DNA from: Auricularia sp. M13
Taxonomy: Eukaryota > Basidiomycota > Agaricomycetes > Auriculariales > Auriculariaceae
Length of the DNA stretch: 64,000 bases
Direction of reading: 5' to 3'
Assembly (NCBI GenBank): GCA_037042915.1
Contig: CM073193.1
Location: 7,316,001-7,380,000 of the forward strand
Shown: in pieces, positions 58,540 through 64,000 of the stretch
Numbering within the stretch: the first letter of the stretch is position 1
How the letters are laid out: each line of letters begins with the position of its first letter
Notes under the pieces: model-generated
Told to the model about the DNA's origin: nothing
Databases searched by the model: none
What the model saw: the letters and a program-made list of their open reading frames with translations, nothing else
Position numbers and translations under genes: made by a program

Positions 58540-59373
58540 ATGATTAATGCTACTGCGCTGCGAGTACTGCCTACCGTGCGCCGAGCTTACCACCCCAGTC
58601 CGGCTCCGCAAACTTCACGCGCTGTGCCTATTTACCTTGCACCTTCGCTGGACGAATTCCGGGATCGCATACTTTGTTCAGCGGCACCGTGTCTTCTAAA
58701 GGGCGCTATCAGCGCATGGCCTGCCTTGCGACGTTGGGCCGACTTTTCCAACCTTCGTCAGCCGGGTTCACAGCTCGTAGTACCAGTCGAGGTATCGATT
58801 CTGGAGCCGGGCTCATCGATCGGTGCTGGCTACAACTCGCCCGAGTTTGAACAAGTACACATGCCCTACGATGACTTCATACAAGTCTTCATGCTCCGCG
58901 ACTCTTCAGACGAGGCCAAACAATATGTTGGATATCTAGCGCAACAGGCGCTACTCGACGACATCCCATCTCTGAAGGTCGATTTGCATCCTCCGCTTGA
59001 ATATTCTCTCTCTGGTCGTGGAGATCAGTGGCGGACGAATGTATGGATCGGGACGGCGGGCACATGGACCCCAATTCACCGCGACCCTTACCATAATCTC
59101 TTCTGCCAGATTATTGGTAAGAAGCACATCCGAATTTTTCCACCGTCTTCCGCCGACAAGCTATATATGATGACGGATCCCCTCCACAAGAACACTTCTT
59201 CCATCACGTCCCCGACTCCAGATCGCATGCTGTACCCCAAGTATTACGATGCGCTCGCGGATAGCTGGGAAACAACTGTAGCTCCGGGCGATACTCTCTT
59301 TTTGCCCACCGGGTTCTACCACAGTGTTCAGAGTCTCACCAAGAGCATCTCTGTCAACTTCTGGTTTTTGTAA
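58540..59373 (+). CDS. JmjC-domain 2-oxoglutarate oxygenase
   Basis: Intronless, 277 residues, cupin-8 type, as in JMJD5, JMJD7 and TYW5. The Fe(II) motif HxD lies in TPIHRDPYHNLFCQIIG, and the distal His in LPTGFYHSVQSL. The 2-oxoglutarate-binding Lys is likely in GKKHIRIFP. Upstream motifs include SLDEFRDRIL, PCLLKGAISAWPALRRW and NVWIGTAGTWTP. The product could act on a protein or an RNA; sequence does not tell. The N-terminal 25 residues are slightly basic with no clear signal. The gene shares its promoter with GCP4. Confidence 0.9.
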   Translation: MINATALRVLPTVRRAYHPSPAPQTSRAVPIYLAPSLDEFRDRILCSAAPCLLKGAISAWPALRRWADFSNLRQPGSQLVVPVEVSILEPGSSIGAGYNSPEFEQVHMPYDDFIQVFMLRDSSDEAKQYVGYLAQQALLDDIPSLKVDLHPPLEYSLSGRGDQWRTNVWIGTAGTWTPIHRDPYHNLFCQIIGKKHIRIFPPSSADKLYMMTDPLHKNTSSITSPTPDRMLYPKYYDALADSWETTVAPGDTLFLPTGFYHSVQSLTKSISVNFWFL

Positions 59374-59799
59374 CTGCGATTTCCTGGCGCGTCTGTGCAA
59401 CGTAGCACGTCCTCAATAGCAGCCACACGATCTGACGTCCTGTTCTGTTTATAACGGAATATGCTGTCTTTGCCGGACAGTATCCTCAATCAATAACCGA
59501 CCATGGCCATCAGCCAAGAAGCATCTGGATCCGAGGGAGGCAGCCGTCCCGATAAACGATGGATTTGGGTGGCTTGGTATCTCATTTCTGTCAGCAAAAA
59601 CGTTTGCTCTCGCTGACCGCATTTATCCAGCCACCCTTCGGCTCCCTCCACGTGCTGCCACGTGACGGGCCGAATCGCTCCCAGCCCGCTCGGGAGCAGT
59701 CGACAGCTCATTTAGACGTCGAAGCGCCCTGCTGCTGCAACCCGGACTGGTGGGCCAGACGTGTTTAAACTCCCGCCGGTCCCTCTTGCTCCTCTTTCT
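59374..59799 (+). other. Intergenic, 426 bases
   Basis: 3' flank of the JmjC gene and promoter of the F-box-like gene. No gene seen. Confidence 0.45.
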
Positions 59800-61051
59800 A
59801 TGCCATTCAAGTTCAACCCGCCGCCAGAGCTCCTCCTCGAAATCTTCGAATTCGCTGGCTCTGAGCCTTGGGGCGTATTCTGCGCGGACCACGAGACTCT
59901 CCGAGCCTGTGCTTTGGTGTCGCGTTCGTGGGCACCATGCGCGCAGCGCGTCCTTTTCAAGAGAGCTGTTTTCGATACCTGCGACGATGGGCGACCGAAT
60001 CGCTTCAACGAGTTCCATGCGACACTGAAGGAACTCCGATCGAAAGGCAGCATTCTTCCTGATCTTGTGCGCATCATGTCTGTCGATGTAGGCATAGCGC
60101 ACGTCGGCCAGGACACAGTCCGCCATGCGCAACTACGTACTGTGGCAGAAGCTGTTCAGATGTGCCCAAATCTGCTCTCCCTGCAAGTGGGTCTCCATTT
60201 CCTCCCCTCAACGACCGGTTTTGCTCACCAATCGTTAGTTGTTCCTCATAAACGAGGGAATTCACGCCATTCGTTTCAGCGACGAAGAACTAGCCCTGTT
60301 GGGCCAGACTAAGAACGTGCGACACCTGTCTATCATCGGCACAGTGGAGGACGATGTCTTGTTATGCCAAACCCTTGCTCTGTGGCCGATCACCCGCCTC
60401 ACCGTCGAGTTCAGTGGCTATTACTCTATCACGCGGCGCCCTCCGGGACTCGAACTGGAGACTTTCCAGGCCCTGGACGAGCCGCCTCTCGAGTTCGTCG
60501 ATCACCTAGTTCGCTGCCCGACCGTCACAATGCGCTGTTTACGCATTCACACCGTCTCCGACCTTGACATGTTGATTCGGCCATTCACCCATACTGTACG
60601 CGAGATCTTTCTCGGCTTCCCTGAGCCCGATGACGGTGCCTCGGGATCTGGTGCTCAGCTACAAGCACCTCCGGCTGGTGAGCCAAATAAATGGATCTGG
60701 CCCGACGCCGATGTATTTGCCGAGTGCGAAGTGCTCGAGCGCTTCGGTGTCGGCGCTCCGGCTAACCGGGCAATGCTCGACGCGCTCCCCGCCAGCCTCC
60801 ATACCCTTGGAATTTCTCCGCACACCTGCAGCTCTGACGACATCAGTCTCATCATTGATTTCCTTGCGGGGCGGCCCAAAGTGCGCACTGTCGAAATCCA
60901 GGTCTACCGCAATTCGATGCATATGTACGCCGAAAGCATGCGCATTGCTGCGCCGCTGCGCGACTTCTGTCGCGAAAAGGGCATCGTGGTCGACCAACGG
61001 GAGATGGAATACTGCGTGAGTGCAGGAATGCTTTGGTGCCCGCCCTGCTGA
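59800..61051 (+). CDS. F-box-like protein
   Basis: Basidiomycete genomes hold large families of F-box-like proteins that recruit substrates to SCF ubiquitin ligases. The start MPFKFNPPPELLLEIFEFAG is an F-box-type helix, with LRACALVSRSWAPCAQRVLF completing the motif. The rest has leucine-rich turns such as LRTVAEAVQMCPNLLSLQV, KNVRHLSIIGTVEDD and MLDALPASLHTLGISPHT, as in leucine-rich F-box proteins. The frame changes at 60237-60240, between FAHQSL and LFLINEGIHAIRFSDEE, where one base appears extra; no intron fits there. The total is about 417 residues. Substrate unknown. Confidence 0.8.
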
Positions 61052-62052
61052 TCTTTCGACAGCTTTTCCCGATCGCGTATTGAGCACCCGAGGTCCGCCA
61101 AACAGCCGAGGTTGTGCCAGTTGTCACTAGTCTGCAGCATTGTTGGGTGTTGGTCACAAGACATTTCGCATTCGTTGTTCGCATCGGGTTTACGCGTGCA
61201 TATTCTCCATTCGCGCTTTTGTCGCCGGGTTCCACCATTCCTTGCGTACACCCTTCCACATAGCACTGCATCGTTATATATGTATTCTCGAATTCGTCTG
61301 ATTTCTCAGCGCGGCGTTTGTTTCCCAAAATGAGCATGCTTGTGCATTTATTTCAGCAGCCGCTTAGTACCCTCCTGTGTCGGCACCGGCGAATGAAGCC
61401 ACGACAGTTGAAGTTCCATTGGAGGTTTCCAGACACCACAATCACTTACTAAGAGGCACAAACGCCCTGTCCCATGGGGTATCTCAACATGAAGTGCGCT
61501 TTCAGGTCGCGATGTGCTATAACTTCTCCGACACCTCGAGCCAGTGACCTTTTACCGCTGCAGACTGAACCATATAGAGCTTTGGGATGTTGTATTTTAC
61601 GACGGACACTTGTGTGGCGCGCATTCCACTGTTCCAAGCAAGAGGCCGTTGAGGCTGCTGATGGCGAAGAGGAAGATCCAAGCTCGACGGTCGAACTTTA
61701 TTTTTCTTGGAGAAGCTTCCCGGCTCCCAAGCAATAGATCGGTCGAAGGATGTTTCGTTCAGCGTCCCAGAGACTTGCAGTCTTGCAGCGCTGAAGCCTC
61801 GGTTTGGTTGTCCATTGGTTGTCCAAGCCGAAATATAGGAAAGTTCATGGCCAATTCAAGGCTCTCAAATATACAGCCGCAAAGCGAACTGAAGTGCATG
61901 GCAGTTTCTTGTGCTGCCCAGCGACTATATGGTAGCAAATATGTGAGAGGGCACGAAAGGCGAATGTGGAGGAGTGTTGGATGATGCTAAGATTAGATTT
62001 CGAGCTCGCTTGCAGCCGAGCGCCAGTCCTTTGGCTCTTGACCTTTTCTGGC
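61052..62052 (+). other. Intergenic, 1 kb
   Basis: No supported gene. A frame at 61544-61984 on the plus strand is Arg/Ser-rich without a family. The start of FEX could be up to 87 bases further left (61966), in frame, but MSTERNKPRR at 62053 is the better start. Confidence 0.45.
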
Positions 62053-63192
62053 ATGAGCACCGAGCGCAACAAACCTCGACGTACCGATACCTGGAGCTCA
62101 CATTCACAGCGTCACGCTGCATCCGCCTCTGCATCACCGATAGGAATCGAAGAGGACGCGCCAGCAGAGCTTGAAGTCTATCGGTCAAGGTCGTCGCATT
62201 CGCCCGAACCTCTTGACTCCTCGACGCCGGTACTGCAGGAGGAGGTACCGGGTCCACTGCGCCTGCACCCATTCTCTCTTAGCGTTCTGGCGCCGCTCGC
62301 CCCAGCATCCATCTTCGGCGTTCTCGCTAGGCTCGGTCTTCTGTACCTTGGGACGTACTCAGGCCAGAGCGCGTTCTCCCTGGCTTGGGTGCAGTGGGCC
62401 GGCTGCTTCTTTATGGGCTTATTCCTCGGGCAGCGCGATACGATCACGGCCATTTACCCGCCCATCTACACAGCGCTTACCACGGGTTTCTGCGGGAGCC
62501 TCACGACTTTCAGCTCGTGGCAGGTCGATATATTTCTAGCCTGGGCAAACAGGACCGATCTCCCGCGCTCCCGCTTACACACCTTCATGGACGGCCTGAC
62601 TCGCCTCGCCTTCACGCTTGCACTGTCGCTAGCTGCGCTGTCGTTTGGCATCCATGTCGCGTCATACCACTCAGTAGCATCGATCTTGAGCGCATGGAGA
62701 CCAACGACGCGGCGCGCACACGTCGTGCTAGATCTCTTCTGGCTGGCTGTCTACGCTGGTACTATACCGGCATATCTATTGTTGCCACGAGCTTATCGGC
62801 CAGTGGCCACATCTGCCCTACTTTATTCATTTCCTGGGACACTTGTTCGTTACGCCCTTGGTACAAATTTCAACAAGGCCAACTTTCCGTTCGGGACATT
62901 ATCTGCGAACTTGCTAGGTTCCACCCTTCTTGCCGCCTTCCATGCGCTTCAACACAGCACAAGTGGCGTTGGTACACACCGCTGCGAAGTACTGCAGGGA
63001 CTGTCGGATGGCTTCTGCGGGTGTCTAACCACAGTCAGTACCTTTGCAGTCGAAATTAGAGCAGCCACAGGAGGACGTGCATGGATATACACCCTAGTTA
63101 GCATTATCGCAGCTCAGGCGCTCTGCCTTGCGATTCTAGGACCGTCTTGGTTGGCGGGCGTGGTTGATGAGAAATCGCCATGTATTGCATGA
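62053..63192 (+). CDS. FEX1: Fluoride exporter FEX (fused CrcB domains)
   Basis: Fluoride channel that protects the cell from fluoride. Intronless, about 379 residues. A polar N-terminal region of about 75 residues starts MSTERNKPRRTDTWSS. Two CrcB domains follow in tandem. Domain 1 has FGVLARLGLLYLGTYSG and the signature GFCGSLTTFSSWQVDIF. Domain 2 has GTLVRYALGTNFNKANFPFGT and GFCGCLTTVSTFAVEI. The linker between them is hydrophobic, in line with the single linker helix that makes the two halves antiparallel. Conserved Phe residues of the pore signature are present. It is probably at the plasma membrane, as in yeast Fex1. Confidence 0.93.
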   Translation: MSTERNKPRRTDTWSSHSQRHAASASASPIGIEEDAPAELEVYRSRSSHSPEPLDSSTPVLQEEVPGPLRLHPFSLSVLAPLAPASIFGVLARLGLLYLGTYSGQSAFSLAWVQWAGCFFMGLFLGQRDTITAIYPPIYTALTTGFCGSLTTFSSWQVDIFLAWANRTDLPRSRLHTFMDGLTRLAFTLALSLAALSFGIHVASYHSVASILSAWRPTTRRAHVVLDLFWLAVYAGTIPAYLLLPRAYRPVATSALLYSFPGTLVRYALGTNFNKANFPFGTLSANLLGSTLLAAFHALQHSTSGVGTHRCEVLQGLSDGFCGCLTTVSTFAVEIRAATGGRAWIYTLVSIIAAQALCLAILGPSWLAGVVDEKSPCIA

Positions 63193-64000
63193 CACGAGTC
63201 ACCTCGATATGCCGACCTCTCATGTTGTATCCTCGCAACTTCTCGTTTGTGGTACTCGGAAAGGGCTTGGACACGCATACACCCCTTCACTGGAACACCC
63301 CATGGCTTTCAGTGCGCATTCGCGCGTTAGAGCCATGGAGCTAGATCTCAACATGCCACTTCGATCGTCATCCCCTTGATTCGTTTGTATCTCGTACCTC
63401 TGTGGTGATAATGCGCCGACTTCCTTGCATCGTCGGACGGTTGTCATAGGTGAGCGTGCCTTTACCCGCCAGAGGGGTCGTCCGACCGATTAAATTGACG
63501 CGTTCCGTCGACAGAGACCCCTGAGGCTCCTCTTCTCCGTCCACTCGTTTTGTTGTGCTCATGGCACTCGACGTGCAGCGCCAAGCTCAGGCATGTCAAT
63601 GTCTTTCATGCTTCATCAACGCCTGCAGTTCTGACGGACGCCTTATGTAGGACAGCGGACAAATAACACTTCCATGCTCGCCGTCGTGGAAATCCGTCTT
63701 TACTCACCTGGCATCCGCGACGCCGCCAGACCTCAGCCTCGACACACCACCCGCGACAAGTGCATTCCCCGACTCAAAGTGTATCTCGCCAGTTCGCACC
63801 GACAGTGCCTCCCCTCCTGGGCTCCCTGACGTTGCATTCTCCTCGGATGAGTCGGATTCCGACTCAGCGGAAACAGCATTCGAGTCGGCACTATCCAACG
63901 TATCGTGCGGGGAGTTCGACGAGGCTGTTGTCGTAGTACCCAACAACCCCTTGCCTCCTTTTGCGCCCACGCCGGGCGACGATGCGTCGACAGTCTCAGA
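63193..64000. other. Right-edge stretch with unclear frames
   Basis: A minus-strand frame at 63368-63562 (MSTTKRVDGEEEPQGSLSTE, 64 residues) could be a small protein or an exon. From 63704 to the edge both strands are open. The plus frame is Ser, Pro and Asp rich (FSSDESDSDSAETAFESA). The minus frame ends at a near-perfect donor CCAG|GTGAGTAAAG at about 63708, which favours a minus-strand gene that begins beyond the window. The two cannot both be real, and I cannot decide between them. Confidence 0.35.

Overview
The window is nuclear DNA of a filamentous basidiomycete, most likely an Agaricomycete. Genes are dense, on both strands, and cut by many short introns of about 45-90 bases. The gene content fits: a short unspecific peroxygenase, a serine-rich cupredoxin protein, a GH95 fucosidase, a CE16 esterase, a dual-kinase hybrid histidine kinase, and a histone H3 of the basidiomycete type. 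About 28 genes can be supported. I saw no reverse transcriptase, integrase, transposase, capsid gene, tRNA, rRNA or CRISPR array.

Layout. 1-10.6 kb: TIM9 and a divergent membrane-protein gene, a gene-poor stretch, an M28 aminopeptidase, an SDR, another gene-poor stretch, and a GPI-type cupredoxin protein. 11-16 kb: a long serine-rich protein and a D-2-hydroxyacid dehydrogenase. 17-25.5 kb: a signalling block in which a large hybrid histidine kinase and a seven-helix receptor diverge from a 0.7 kb spacer, followed by histone H3. 25.8-33 kb: minisatellite-like repeats, then two secreted carbohydrate enzymes (CE16, GH95). 33-42.7 kb: DSK2, a small membrane protein, a TmpA-like membrane oxidoreductase, an Rsc4-like double-bromodomain protein, and the DHHC palmitoyltransferase PFA4. 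42.8-53.4 kb, all on the minus strand: D-lactate-type dehydrogenase, unspecific peroxygenase, SUN-domain protein, CutC, and GAA1. 54-64 kb: a two-lobed ricin-B lectin, GCP4, a JmjC protein, an F-box-like protein, the fluoride exporter FEX, and unclear sequence at the right edge.

Most genes are unrelated housekeeping neighbours. Two groupings look functional: the divergent histidine kinase and receptor, and the CE16-GH95 pair, which could act together on side chains of plant cell-wall polysaccharides.

The most notable sequence features are a 6-base microexon inside the H-box of the histidine kinase, four GC-AG introns, and an unusual histone H3 tail. At least seven otherwise intact genes also carry single-base-type frame breaks, which look more like consensus errors in the assembly than gene decay. 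Exon borders were placed by eye from splice consensus and family motifs. Where a border is uncertain the entry says so.
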